Origin: Oikopleura dioica
Taxonomy: Eukaryota; Chordata; Appendicularia; Copelata; Oikopleuridae
NCBI GenBank assembly: GCA_907165135.1
Contig: OU015566.1
Location: forward strand, 2,854,501 to 2,918,500
DNA: 64,000 nucleotides
Direction of reading: 5' to 3'
A program made the position numbers and the translations under genes. Each line of letters starts with the position of its first letter. The first letter of the stretch is position 1. Below, in pieces: positions 34,351 to 45,895 of the stretch. Under the pieces are notes generated by a model. The model saw only the letters and a list, made by a program, of their open reading frames with translations, ran no database searches and had not been told where the DNA came from.

Positions 34351-36617
34351 ATGAAAGAGATTTCTGAATTATCAGCTGGGAGGCTCCTCCTTTTCGACTC
34401 GATTATCACAAGATGTTCAAAAGATGATATGATTCTAGCGATACGGGTGTATAGAAAGGTGAAGGATCTTATTGGCGAACATCACGAAGGCTGCCTTGAA
34501 GAAGAATTATTCCATGATCTCGAGAAAGAACTTTATCGCATTGACCCAAACAACGAAACACTCTACCTTCCCGGAGGATATGCAGGTTTGACCGGTTCTT
34601 TATTCAGTTGAATCAACATCAATCAAAGGTCTATATTTGGTCATGAATCAAAGCAATCGTGAAAATGAGTTCAAGCCGCAAAACACTGATCCGCATATTT
34701 TCGAGGAACTCATGAAGATTGACATAGAAAATGGTGCCGTTCCAAGCCATTTCAGAGTTGTTGCAAGCTTCACTTACAATTTCTCGATTCTCAAACATTC
34801 TCTATGGGAAGAATGTAAGCTGAAATTTTTTCATAAAAAAAGTGATTAAATTATGTTAAGACACGATGGACTGGGCGTACAATATTGGCGGATACACTAT
34901 TTTCACAGCCCCAAACGAGTTCGTCGTAAGAGTTATCATCGGAAATTGTTCATATTCAAAAGATGAAATTCGCGAAATGCAGCTCTCGAATGATGAAACC
35001 CTTATTTACTTGATAAAAGAAATGCTGAAAGATCTGTCGATTGAGGAGGGGCAAGAAGTTCTTGAGATTCCAACTCAAGTTGGACTGACATTACCTTATT
35101 ACGCCACGCTTTATTATTATGGATGCTCGAGCTTTCTGTTGGAAACATTCCCAAAACTCGAGTTCAACTGCTGCAGCTACTTCAATCAGACTCCCTACAT
35201 CATGTACAAACCACTCATGAAAAAAATACTCCAAAGAGGCTTGAATCCTTTCATTACTCCACATACTTTGCCTTCCTTTGGAAACTTCTTCAACTGGTAC
35301 TTCACGGAATATGCCTTCGACGCGCACGAGGATCTGCAAGATTGCAAACTACAGAAAGATATCTTCTTCATTTCCTCCCCATACATCAAAAACAAAGAAG
35401 AAATCGAGCAACTTGGTCTTTACGATGAGCTGGTTGAAAAATACGTAACCGAATTCGCAGCCGATGGAGCTCCTTTAACAACAACGTACAATTCCTGGTA
35501 CGATATTGCTTGCAACGAAAAGTGTCCCGAAAATTGCAATCAAGCGATTCCATCCCTCCGGTATTTCATTGGCCAGCTCATCGAGAAAACCAACCTCCTC
35601 GGAAATGGCGGGCAAGGATCCGTTTTCGAGTGCACTTGGCATGGAAAAAAGGCGGCAGCGAAATTCATCCCGAATCGACAAATAACTGAAAAGTTGTTCA
35701 AAATCATCAAGGGAGCGCCGCAAAAGCTAATGGACCCGTTGCGCGAAAAAAAGATGCGACAGCTTTTTACAATGCAAGCTTCGGAATTCTACATCGCCAG
35801 GGAAATCAATCATCCTTATGTTTTGCGAATGTTCGATTTTTATCTGCAACATCGAAATGGAAAGGACGAGTTCGTCATTGTCTCGGAGCTCTGCGACACG
35901 ACATTGAGCAAGATCGACTTCAATATGGCTTCCTTTTTGAATTATTTTCTACAGGTCACTTCGGCTATCAAAGCAATCGGAGACCAAAATTTGTCACATG
36001 GCGATGTGAAGCCAGAAAATATCCTGCTGAAGCGAGAGGGCGACACTGGAGCGCTTTCTGTTCGACTTGCAGATTTCGGAATGGCCGGAATTGTCGGAGG
36101 TACACCCTTATTCATGGCGCCTGAGGTGCTGACCAGATCGATTCCTTATGTATCTGATATCTACTCGCTCGGCATGTCGATACTTTTTTCTGTTTACGAC
36201 TTGCAGCTGGCTTTTAAGCTCTTTCTTCTTCCAGGTAAAGCAGTCGAATCCCGTTCGTTTTTGAATTTTCTATTTTTAGTGGACAATGATAGCCTTCGAT
36301 CGGCGAAAAAAATTGTTCAGAAGCATGAATTGACGAAATTCATTTCGAACATGATCTCGGACGATCCAGCTGTCCGGCCTAGCATCCGGGAGGTAAATGA
36401 TTTCTTGACGGTGGAGCAACTTCTTTTCACAGATGAGAGCAAAATCACGATAAGAGATCTTGGAATCAACGATGATTTGGAGGCTTCGGAGACGAGTATT
36501 TCAAATGATCTGAAGAGAAGAGCAGAGGTTTTTGAGAACTGTCCGTTTTCAACGGTGAATATCTTGAGTTCAATCAGTCATTTGACGTCATATGAAGAAT
36601 TATCAAAGGCCGGATAA
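34351..36617 (+). CDS. Protein kinase fused to a DEG/ENaC-like cysteine-containing region
   Basis: The first ~430 residues are not a known kinase accessory domain. Parts recall DEG/ENaC ectodomains: IDPNNETLYLPGGYAGLYLV (like the PG..GL.L segment) and LTTTYNSWYDIACNEKCPEN (like the C-terminal Cys motif). The order in between is not convincing, so this is a weak call. A full kinase domain follows directly: LLGNGGQGSVFE loop, AAAKFI lysine, HGDVKPENILL catalytic loop, ADFG, and FMAPEVL. All catalytic residues are present. No hydrophobic helix separates the parts. Introns: about 34584-34629, 34815-34860 and 36235-36279. The 5' end may lack exons. Confidence 0.65.
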
Positions 36618-36678
36618 AACAAGATATAGTCTGAAAACTGAATAATTACGTTATATTCATCCTTAAAAGACGACGAAA

Positions 36679-37542
36679 ATGATCAGCAAAACAATCCATG
36701 ACCAGGTTTAAAAACACTCGAACTATAAGAATTATTCAATAGGGTGATTCTTTCAAATGCTGGGCTTTTTCGACCGCAAGTATGCTTCGATCTTCACTTC
36801 GAGAAATGATCAAAGGCGTCGTTTTGAAACTCAGTTTCTTGATTTTTCGAATATATTTTTTCTAAAACGGCTCAAAAGGATTGGAAAATTTCTCCGATAC
36901 CGCGAAAGAAGGTTGTTTCGCGGTTCTTGATGATCCGTCGCATCACAAGGTTTCAAAGAATATATATTTCGACTTACTGTTTTTTGTAGACGCTTAGATC
37001 TGAGTTGATGATGACCGTGATTCCGACGAAAATCAACGCAAATGAAAGCGAAATTCAAGCAGCGCTTCTCTATCACGTGATGCAAAGACTCGCCAGACCG
37101 ACATTTCTGCAGCGAGAAGGTGCAGTGCTTCATTCCTATAATTAAATTCAACGATTATTGAGGAATTCATCTTCTTGGAAGCCTGAAACCGATACTTGAT
37201 AAGATCGGACAAGTTCAGCCTCTTCTTGAAATATTTTTCCACCCAACGGAATATGACAAAGTATCCGAAAAGCTTAAACAATTCGACGTTGTTGGCGATT
37301 TCTTCAGTGCTATTGATCAGAAAAAGACCCTCGTCTGCCCGGTCAAGTACGCTCTTTCCTTTTAATTTCAAAAAACGATGATTTTTAGTACTGGATTGGA
37401 AAATATGAAGCATGCAATGTGCTTGTACGGATTTGATGAAGAGGACAAGTCATTCATTTTCAAGAACAGCTCTTCGGAACAGACGACGATCCATGTTCCT
37501 CTCATGTCAAACCAGGTCAAGGTCGACTATTCGTTGAAGTAG
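36679..37542 (+). CDS. Papain-like (C1) cysteine protease without signal or pro-region
   Basis: Spliced exons read MISKTIHDQGDSFKCWAFST (the QG..CWAFS active-site Cys), ENFSDTAKEGCFAVLDD, and HAMCLYGFDEEDKSFIFKNS (active-site His and Asn). The family's usual pro-peptide and signal peptide are absent and the protein is short, about 225 residues, so it is probably cytosolic or derived. It starts 61 bp after the kinase-fusion stop with no clear AATAAA between them, suggesting one operon; TTAAAAG before the ATG could be a trans-splice acceptor. The intron at 36816-36878 needs a GC donor. AATAAA lies at about 37737. Confidence 0.7.
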
Positions 37543-38265
37543 AAATGAGATGTTGCAGTTTTTTGTCGCTCCCTGACAGATTTTCTTTACAGAACGCGAC
37601 CTTAATTTAGCCAAATCTTGGATATCACATTTCTTTTGTGCAAAAATCTTATTGAAACCGAAAATTTTTTTTAGCTTTTTTCTTGTTCTTTGTCATTTGT
37701 TTGATAATTTATTTGGGAAAATTATTCATTCAATCAATAAAATTCTAGTAAAGAAAATTCTCCACAACTTATTTTTTTAATAATAAATATTATATATAGC
37801 TAGCGCCGTGTGATGAAAAAAGGTTTAGTTAGTGAAATCGATCGTCGGATCTCTTTTCGAAAATCTGGCTTATCCGGCCGCGCAAGTCTAGCGCGCATTA
37901 TATCGATGCAAAAGACGAGATGATCGCCAGGCCCGCCAATTCGCGGCCCCATTCAAAACCTTCATTTTATATTCCTTTCGCATTCATTTTTCGAGAAGAG
38001 AAATTATTGAAAAAACACTTCTGAAATCAAGAAAGACCCCATTTTCTAAGGGAAAAGTCAAGCAATGGGCGCGACGAGCAAAACTTCAAACAAAAAGTCA
38101 TCCCGTTTTGTTCGTTGGCTCATGCTTTTCTTCTCGCTTTTTCTCGACAAAAGTTAAAGCATTTGCATAAAAATTCATTTGCGAAGCAATTTCTGTTCTT
38201 TGTCGCCATAGAAACTAGCCATCAAAACTTCAAGATCTTGAAAACAAAATCAAAGAGAAAGAAAA
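37543..38265. other. Intergenic
   Basis: 3' flank of the papain-like gene, then a GC-richer block at 37855-37960 that probably belongs to the ankyrin-gene promoter. No coding frame supported. Confidence 0.4.
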
Positions 38266-39186
38266 ATGTCGTATCACTACAAAGATTTCAATATGATGTA
38301 CGACAGGAACCTTTTTACGGCTGCCAAAATGGGCGATGTCCAGGTTCGTTGTTTAAAAAATCGGAAAAGTAAAAATTGAAGATGGTAAAAAACCTCCTCG
38401 AAAGTGGATTTCCTGTGAATCATCGGGACAAGTACAATAAAACGGCCCTTCATCATGCTGTGGAAGGGTTGAATTTTGAGTGCGTGAAGATTTTGCTCGC
38501 TCATGGATCCACTCAGAATAGGGTGGGTCACTTTCAGGGTTGGTCTTTCGATTTCGATTTTTGTTTGTAAGATGCTTGTTCTTACCCCAATAAAGAGCTT
38601 TCCATGGAAAACTGATCAAAAAATTTTTTCATCCCTCATTTTTGAAAAAAATTTTGTCGAAAAAACGGTTTTTCTAGAATAACACCGGAAGCCGCTGACA
38701 GTACACGTGATCTTACTGTATCATCATAAAGAACTCGTTAAGCCGGTCATTTTGGTACCCGAAACTTCCCCGGGAAATGGCAGGAAAAAAAACTGCTGAG
38801 ATTTTGAATGCCCAAATCCAGCAAAATTGAGCCAAATTCGGCCCAAATTTCGCGATTTTCACGATTTTCTAGAGTCTGTAAAAGTACTTTCCCGGGAGTG
38901 CACAGAGGTGTTCGGGTGCTCAAAATGATCAGCACGGTGAGAGCTTTCAAATGAGCACAAAAAGAAAGTGCGGCTCGAAAAATGTTTAAAAAGTGACCCA
39001 CCCTAACTCAGAACGTTACCGGTAAATTCTTTTATTCGTAAGAAATGAGAATAGTTACTTGAAGATAACTTGCACCGAAATCCGATGGAAATTTTGGACT
39101 ATCTCTCCGCCCGGGCCCCGGCAAGACGACAGCGACAAATTGATGATATCAGAAGATGCTTGGAAGCCGACAGATCTCAAATTTAA
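38266..39186 (+). CDS. Small ankyrin-repeat protein split by a MITE-derived intron
   Basis: Exons read LFTAAKMGDVQMVKNLLESG, VNHRDKYNKTALHHAVEGLN, FECVKILLAHGSTQN (two ankyrin repeats), and after the element NVTDNLHRNPMEILDYLSAR and a basic helical C-terminus ending LEADRSQI. About 120 residues, so it is a small ankyrin adaptor without other domains; myotrophin is comparable in size only. The 37-bp intron 1 (38344-38381) is ordinary. The intron after HGSTQN coincides with a 487-bp hAT-type MITE whose target duplication supplies the 3' splice site. A 43-bp intron follows at 39022-39064. Confidence 0.75.
38519..39005. mobile_element. hAT-type MITE inside the ankyrin gene
   Basis: Inverted ends TAGGGTGGGTCACTTT (left) and its exact complement (right) are flanked by the 8-bp direct repeat ACTCAGAA at 38511-38518 and 39006-39013. 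An 8-bp target duplication with a YARNG-type end fits the hAT superfamily. The interior has no transposase. The gene reads cleanly if the element is spliced out from GTGGGT (38522) to the CAG of the downstream ACTCAGAA. Confidence 0.85.
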
Positions 39187-40107
39187 AACCAAAAAATCTG
39201 TTTTACAAATACTGTTTGTATTTATAGTCTGCAGATATTTCAAATGATAGAAGACCATAAATAATTTATGAATTGAATAAATTTGAGTTTTTTATTTTCT
39301 TATGCACAAGAAGACACAATACAATCGTTATCAAGAAAGTAATAGTAAGTAGAACCGCTGGACGCACTCAACAAAGATTTATACATGATGATTTTTCTTT
39401 AATTTTATCTATCTAAAGGAAGTTAAATTCAACAATTGTTTTTCCCAAAAAACCCCTCTCTAAATAACCCAAAAATAGTTTGCTTGAGTCATGACAAGTG
39501 CGCAACACAAATCAAGCATGATTCTAGAGCTGAAGTGTATTCAGAGGCACTGGGGGAGTCAGTGCTTGGGCGGCGATAAGCCCCACCTCTGCGAGGAAGA
39601 ACGAAACTCACAACGGGCTTGTTCTTCTTTTTCCCTTGAGAAAGAGACTCGCACAGGTAGATTTTTAAGAATTTGTTTTTCCTGAAAAAATCCTCTTTGA
39701 AAAATTATCTCTAGACATTAATTTTGGCAAACATAAAAAAATAGATGATTCTTCTTGGTCTGAATTTTGGCGGGTTATTAACTGTAAAACCCGGTCTAAT
39801 TTCATTCGATCATAATTGTCTCTATCTTCATGCATTATAATTTATTATTAATAAACAACTCATCAACAGTTGAATAATCTCAAAAAAACTTAATTCCAGC
39901 TCAACGCAAAAAAATATGATCCTCGAAAATTCCTACATCAAATTATTTAATGAATATATTAAGGGTATCATATAAATAAACAATAAAAATATGGGCAGCT
40001 TTCTTATGAAATTCAGAAAATTTCCTCTTCATCAAAATTGCTTCTAGCTTTCTACTCGGAACAAGGACCTCTTTATCCTTTCCTCTCTTTTGAATACAGA
40101 ATAAGAA
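39187..40107. other. Intergenic
   Basis: AT-rich. A short non-AT-rich block at 39520-39660 has no clear coding or RNA identity. The last 100 bases are the troponin T 5' flank. Confidence 0.4.
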
Positions 40108-40901
40108 ATGGACGAGGATTTTGTCAAAAAGCGCCTCGAGAAGGATCTCTCTGAATTGAAGAGAATCATCGAGGCTCATTTCATCCAGCGAAAAAAGGAT
40201 GAAGAAGAACTCGAAGAGCTCAAGACCCGAATTGAGAAGCGAAAAGAATACCGAGAGCAGCAGCTCAAGCAGCGAGCCGAGCGAGAACGACTTCGACAGG
40301 AAGCCGAACAGCTCGAAAAGGATCGACGAGCCGCCGAAGAAGGTTTGAAAAGATCGATTCTAGAGGGGTTTCTGACGGATTATTTAAGCCGCTCGAAAAG
40401 AAGAAGAAGAGCGAAAGAAGAAGGAAGCTATGCAGGCTCTTTCTCAATCCTTCGGTGGATACAAAGCTCAAGCAAAACAGGTGAATTCGTTTTTATACAA
40501 ATTGACACCCTTACTCAAAAAAAAAATTTTTTTCAAGAAAAATTTTCGAAGAATTTTGTTGTTCCATCAATACTTTCAGATTTATCTGATCTTTTTTCTA
40601 ACTTATCCCTAGCGAACTGGCCGAGGCGAGCGAGAACGAAAGAAGAAGGTTCTCGCCGAGCGAAGAAAGCCGCTGAACATCGACCATTTGGCCGCCGAAA
40701 AGCTCCTCGAAAAGGTCAAGGATCTTTACGAGCACCTCAACCGAGTCGAATCCGAACGGTAGGACTCTCTTCTCATCGCTCCCGCAATATTCTTTCAGAT
40801 GCGATTTCGAGCAGAAACAGAACCACCACAAGTACTACGTTACGATGCACCGCGCCCGCGTCAACCAGGTCATGTCGCAGCTTTCCAAAAAGAAGAAGTA
40901 A
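40108..40901 (+). CDS. TNNT: Troponin T
   Basis: Spliced exons give about 195 residues with the troponin T signature throughout: [81 protein letters not shown] and a Lys-rich end. Family knowledge: troponin T anchors the calcium-sensing troponin complex to tropomyosin on thin filaments of striated-type muscle. The variable acidic N-terminal extension of vertebrate forms is missing, so this is a short core form. Four exons, introns of about 40-150 bp with GT-AG ends. It supports a chordate with troponin-regulated tail muscle. Confidence 0.92.
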
Positions 40902-41037
40902 CTTTTTCTCACGATTTTATTCTGACCTCTCTAGGTGTTGACATACAACTCTGCTTCAAATACATTACTATCGTGTCTTTTTTAAAACCTCGACTCATCA
41001 CAAAATTTATTTACAAGCTCTGAAAAGAAGGAACTTT

Positions 41038-41062
41038 GTAAAAAGCCGCTTGCGGCTTTTCG
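41038..41062 (+). repeat. Perfect hairpin after troponin T
   Basis: AAAAAGCCGCTTGCGGCTTTT forms a 9-bp stem with a 3-nt loop about 140 bases past the troponin T stop. It does not match the histone 3' stem-loop. It may lie in the 3' UTR or in the intergenic gap before TMEM106. Confidence 0.6.
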
Positions 41063-41140
41063 TCATTTTTCAAACGCGGCTTTTTTGAGCTTCGTTTTTT
41101 TCTACTCCGATTCAAAGCAAATACAGTTTTCGCACATTTC

Positions 41141-42693
41141 ATGAGCGAGGGCAAACTGGCTATCTTGGAAGAAATGGAAAACCCGAATTTTTTCGAAGAG
41201 AAAAAAGGAGGTGCATCGACGATATCGGAATATGAAGAGTTTCAGGGAAGAGAAGATTATACCAATTGTCCGACTTGTCAAGGGATCGGGCGAGTAGCGA
41301 GGAAGAATTTAAATGAGCTTGTCGCGCTCGTTCCTGCAAGGTATCACAAATGCTATAGCCTATAGGGTGTTGTAGGTATGGGATTTAGCTAGAATTGAAG
41401 ACATTCTTACATAGTTAACTTCGGCGAAAACACATAACTAAAAAATCAAGAAAATAGAATTAAAAAATATAGTTATGATCCTATTTTTCTTGATCTAGAA
41501 ATTTTTTCGATTTGATTTTCTAGTGACGATCGATTAAAACCTCGCAACGACAAGCGAAATCTCTTTATCGGCGGGATGGTAGTCCTCGTTGTCTGCGGCC
41601 TTGTCGGAGGCCTCGCTATTTTTTTCCTCCTCCCTCGAGTCGTCATGGTCTCAATGCGCACACCTTCCCGTGACTCCGTCATCGTTTGCCCCCAAAATGG
41701 AACGGAGCCGCCCTGCACTGAGCCGACCAACGCTCATGGCGCAGTTTTGATGAACCTGACCGTGCCATTGCATTTGGACAATTGCAACTTTCGAACAGGA
41801 GAAATTTCTGCGGTTGATTTTGAAAGTAAGATTCTTTTTTTAATTAATTTTTAAAAAGCTCTTCTTGAAAAAAGAAGGCGTTTCTTGAGCTCGGCAAGTT
41901 TTCTTCCAGTCGTCGCAATTTTCGCCTTAGATTTGTGTGAACCAGGGCGAACGCTTGTTACGTAATAAGGGTAGTTGCGAAGGAGGCGGTTGAATTTGAT
42001 TCTGTAGATCAGGTCGGATTTACTAAAGAAAGTGTTTCAGTTTTCAGTTTTTTTGAGTCTCTCTACCTGAGCTGGGCAAAGCAAAATGAAAAAAATAAGA
42101 AAAAAAGATTCATTTTTTTGTTCTTTTTTCAACTTTTTCAATTGAGAATGGGCTCGGGTTCTTTGAATCATTCATTTTATAAAGCATTCGTTTGGCCGAT
42201 ACCCTGGCCGTGCGTCAAAAGTGAGCAGATTTATCTCGACGCGCGCTGCTTTCTTAATCTGTAGAATTGCGTGAACTGTCAGAAAAAATGAAAAACAAAC
42301 AAAAAATAACCCAAGTCGGATTATACCCGTACAAGACGCTGACTAGACTTTATTCAGTTCTTTTTGGAGGAGTCATCATTGGATCAAATAAGCTCCTGAA
42401 ACCTGGTCATGTGAATTCCAGATCTGAAGGAACCTTCAATACGACCATTCCTGCCGCGGTCACGAGTAAAATCAGTGAGTTTCTCAACGTTTATTCTCCT
42501 TTATCTCGCTCTTTCAGACCCTTATGCAGTAGAAGCCTGCCAACCGGACGCGAGCGGACCTCATCTGATGGTCATCCACTTCGAAATCACAGTGAACGTT
42601 ACAGTCCACGATACAGTCCAGCAGACGGCATTGCAGCAGTATTGCTACATAAACTGCAGCCCGGCAGTTTCTGATATAACATGTGTTTTATAA
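41141..42693 (+). CDS. TMEM106: TMEM106 family lysosomal membrane protein
   Basis: Exon 1 carries the conserved NCPTCQGIGRVARKNLNELV motif (the TMEM106 zinc-knuckle-like CPTCQGxGRI) and LVALVPA. Exon 2 has the transmembrane helix (MVVLVVCGLVGGLAIFFLL) followed by PRVVMVSMRTP. The luminal part continues with VLFGGVIIGSNKLLKPG and cysteines near the end (YCYINCSPAVSDITCVL). Family knowledge: TMEM106A/B/C are type II glycoproteins of late endosomes and lysosomes affecting acidification. Introns: about 41342-41521, 440 bp at about 41826-42265, and 42472-42516. About 290 residues. It starts only 240 bp after troponin T. Confidence 0.88.
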
Positions 42694-42815
42694 TTTCCAA
42701 TAAACGTTTCCTTTTGAATGATTTTCGTCATTACTTTTATTCGTGAGAAAAACTCCGTATGGCAGAAGAATCGGCAATTTTACTTGGCTTTGACAAGCAT
42801 ATCTTTTGAAACAAG

Positions 42816-43615
42816 ATGAAGGTAAGGCGAATTCGATAAAAAACGTATCTAGAGAATATTCATATAAATCTTAGTTCGCCGCAGGAATCCTCGCCGCCAC
42901 CAATGCCCTGTCCCCCGTTCCCGTCATCATCGGCGGCAGCATTGTCAAGCCCAACTCTGAGCCATACATCCTCTCTCTCCAGCGAAGTGGATCCCACTTC
43001 TGCGGTGGCTCCCTCGGCACTTTCGTCTCCAAGGGTATCACCGCCGCCCACTGCTTCTATAACAGTGGCGTCACCGCCGTCGCAGGTGCTCACAACATTC
43101 GAGTCAACGAGAACACCACCCAGAAAAGAACCGTTTCTACTTTCCGACGACACCCCAACTACAACAGCCGAACTTTGATCAACGACATCGCTGTTCTTCT
43201 CTTCTCCTCCGCCTTCACCGTCGACACCTACGTCACTCCAATCTCCCTCCCTCCTCACAGAAACGAGGAATGGATGCCAAACGGCGCTCAGGTCCGAGTC
43301 TGCGGCTGGGGCAACACCTCGACCTCTGGATCCGCTTACCCAAGCGAACTCCACTGCGTCAATGTCAACATCATCTCCAACGACATCTGCAACACCAAAG
43401 ACCGATACGACGGAGAGATCCTAAAGGGAATGTTCTGCGCCGGTATCTTGGATGTCGGAGGCAAAGACGCTTGCCAGGGTGATTCTGGTGGACCAGTTAC
43501 CTACAACAACCAGGTCGTCGGTGCCACCTCCTGGGGATACGGCTGCGCTCAGGCAAAATACCCAGGTGTCTACACTGATGTCGCCATGTTCAAGAACTGG
43601 ATTGATGCCCAATAA
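42816..43615 (+). CDS. Secreted trypsin-like serine protease
   Basis: Exon 1 encodes only Met-Lys, then a GTAAGG donor; the acceptor continues a signal peptide (FAAGILAATNA). The protease domain begins IIGGSIVKP and contains ITAAHCF (His), INDIAVLLF (Asp) and DACQGDSGGPV (Ser), with the trypsin specificity Asp. It ends FKNWIDAQ. A single-domain enzyme of about 250 residues with strongly C-ending codons, suggesting high expression as a digestive trypsin (inference). The stop codon lies inside CAATAAAAAC, so it overlaps the poly(A) signal. Confidence 0.92.
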
Positions 43616-43828
43616 AAACAATAACAGTTCTTTTTCTAAGATGATAATAAATTTTAAAATATAACTTTCGACGAATTGCCATTCGAAATATTTGCATTCG
43701 ACACATTTGGAAAGTTCCTCGGTAAAATGTTGCATATTTTATTAACTTGTCAAAAAAGAGCAGGATAGTGATTTGCAGGAAGTTTGAGTTTTGTTTCAAA
43801 AAAAATTTTGATACTTTGAGGTTTTTTC

Positions 43829-45895
43829 TTATTGCGGTTTCAGTTGATCCAAGATTGCGAAAACCTGGCGCCGAAGTTCCTTGAAAAAAATTTACAGAGA
43901 ATCAAGTGCGTTTTCTTACGTTTGAGTCCATATAGCCAGCTTTGCCTTTTGGTCCGTTAGCGCCAGGCATTCCCTTAATTCCACAGCGACCAGATTTTCC
44001 AGGTGGCCCTTGTCGTCCGCAATCACCAGGTTCTCCGGATGACCCGGGAAGTCCTTTGGGTCCTTGCTCTCCGGCTGGTCCTTTCTCGCCTCTCGGTCCG
44101 TGAGCTCCATGATCAGCGAGTTTGCCCGGTTCACCTTTTGGTCCTGGGAAGCCTGGTTGACCATCGCGACCGGGAACACCCATCGGGCCGACGGGACCAA
44201 TTGGACCTTGTTCACCGGGAAGACCATCTTCACCAGTGCAACCGCTTTCACCGCGTTTTCCTGAATGAGAAAAACTAAGAAGAGTTTCAAAGTCAAGACT
44301 CGATGGTAGCAAGAAAAGAAAAGAAACGCTCTCAAATTCACTCGTCAGCAGGAGTAACACAAGTCCGTCGCGTGGATAACCCGGATCAAGGGCAAAGCCG
44401 CAGCTGGAGTTTTGCATTTCAGGCTGAAGTCTACTCCGCGGGATCAAGCAACGATTACAACTTGTGAAATTCCTGGAACAAGGAGCCCTTGTGTAACACT
44501 TATGTGCTTTTATTACCTTGTTCGCCAGGAACACCGGCGGGTCCTCGCTCGCCCTGGCAACCAGTAGGAAGGGGGCATTTGCAGTCGCAGTGGATTTGCT
44601 CTTTTTCGCGCTTGGGGCACAAGCTGATTACGTTGTCGACGAATGTTTTTGCTGCCCATGCATCTGTGTACCTAAAAATCGGGACAAAGGGTTTCGGGGG
44701 AAAAATCCTACTTGTCAATATGCGGGTCATTTCCATTCAGATATCTCAGCGTAGCAGCCCGTTTCTTGCAAATTTCAACTGCTTGAGCAGAAGTCATGTG
44801 CGCAGCACACTCATTTTCCGTCATGATAGAATGGTCTCCTCGGGCGATTGTATGGACATCAACCTAAAAACGAGTTTCCACGAGCAAAGGAGGGGAGAAT
44901 ACCTCCATGGCGTCATGGAGCAGTTTCATTGCCCCTTTGATGTCAGCCACGGAAACAGATGGGTGATTGTAGCCGTCTGTGATTGTTAGCAAAACTCTTC
45001 AAAAAAGCAAAATTATCAATAAGCAATTATTCTAGGAGGACATACCGTTTTGAGTTTTCTCTTGCGTCGGCAAAATTTTCAATCACATTTTTCAGTCCAT
45101 TTGTAACGTAGCTTCCTTGAGCAACAAACTTGTCCATTTCCAGATTTCTCGCTTTGTTGATCAGCATATCTGGAATGTAGCTCGCTGCTTCGACGAAATT
45201 CGTAACGACTTCTGTATCTTTTGAGTATTGGATGATGCTGATTCGTGCCTTTTCGGGCCCAATTCCGAAATCGCGGTCGATTTTTTTGATCATTGTCTTT
45301 TACCGAGTTTCAAAGGAGAAAAATTTTTGAAAAAGTGGAACTTTGAGAAACGGTCCTGAAGGTAGCTTTTCATCGCGTTCCAGACATCGATGGAACAGCT
45401 ACAGACATCGACGAGAACAGCAATGTCAAGTTCGCAAGGCAATGGCGGCTCCTTAATTTTAAGGAAAAGGGGGGTCATTTGAGCCATAAATTTGAGATTT
45501 TCTCGCTTTACCTGAACACAGTCGCAGGAGCAATCCTCCTCCTTTTTCATTTCCGCGGTGCACGTTTGCATTTCCGGCTCGCAGATCGGAATATGAGGAG
45601 AGCAGATTTCATCCCTCTCAAAGTCCGAATCATCAAAAGAATCCGAACTGGAGACACTGGACACCACTGGCCCGTGCGATGAAAAATCCTTAAATGTCAC
45701 AGGGACAAAACTCGAGTAGTCGGAAGAAAATGACTCTGGATCGTCGTTTTGAATGTCTATTTGGTGGATTCTTTTTCGCCTTGTGATTTTGCCGCCGTTT
45801 TGGAGGAGTCCATGAGCGAGGCCGATTTGCAAACAAGCCTAAATTGAAGAAGTTCTCGAATGAAAATAGTCTCTTTCTCTCACCGTAATTTTCAT
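43829..45895 (-). CDS. Secreted VWA-domain plus collagen-repeat protein
   Basis: Signal peptide MKITACLQIGLAHG, an acidic Ser/Asp linker, a cysteine cluster (DCSCDCVQ), a von Willebrand A domain (ELDIAVLVDVCSCSIDVW, ARISIIQYSKDTEVV, VLLTITDGYNHPS), a CDCKCPLPTGC linker, about 40 Gly-X-Y triplets (GPIGPVGPMGVPGRDGQPG) with one Gly-to-Ala interruption, and a short C-terminus. The metal site DxSxS is changed: cysteines replace both serines. The splice joining the first VWA strand to MIKKIDRDFG is unclear. Resembles matrilin/collagen-VI-like matrix proteins. The longest intron, about 250 bp, lies inside the collagen region. Confidence 0.85.

Noticed and set aside
34131-34409. Minus-strand frame with a hydrophobic segment upstream of the kinase gene
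   Set aside because: Overlaps the plus-strand coding exon and has no splice or poly(A) signals.
42860-43354. 164-codon minus-strand frame rich in Val/Gly/Ser
   Set aside because: Shadow of the highly biased trypsin coding strand.
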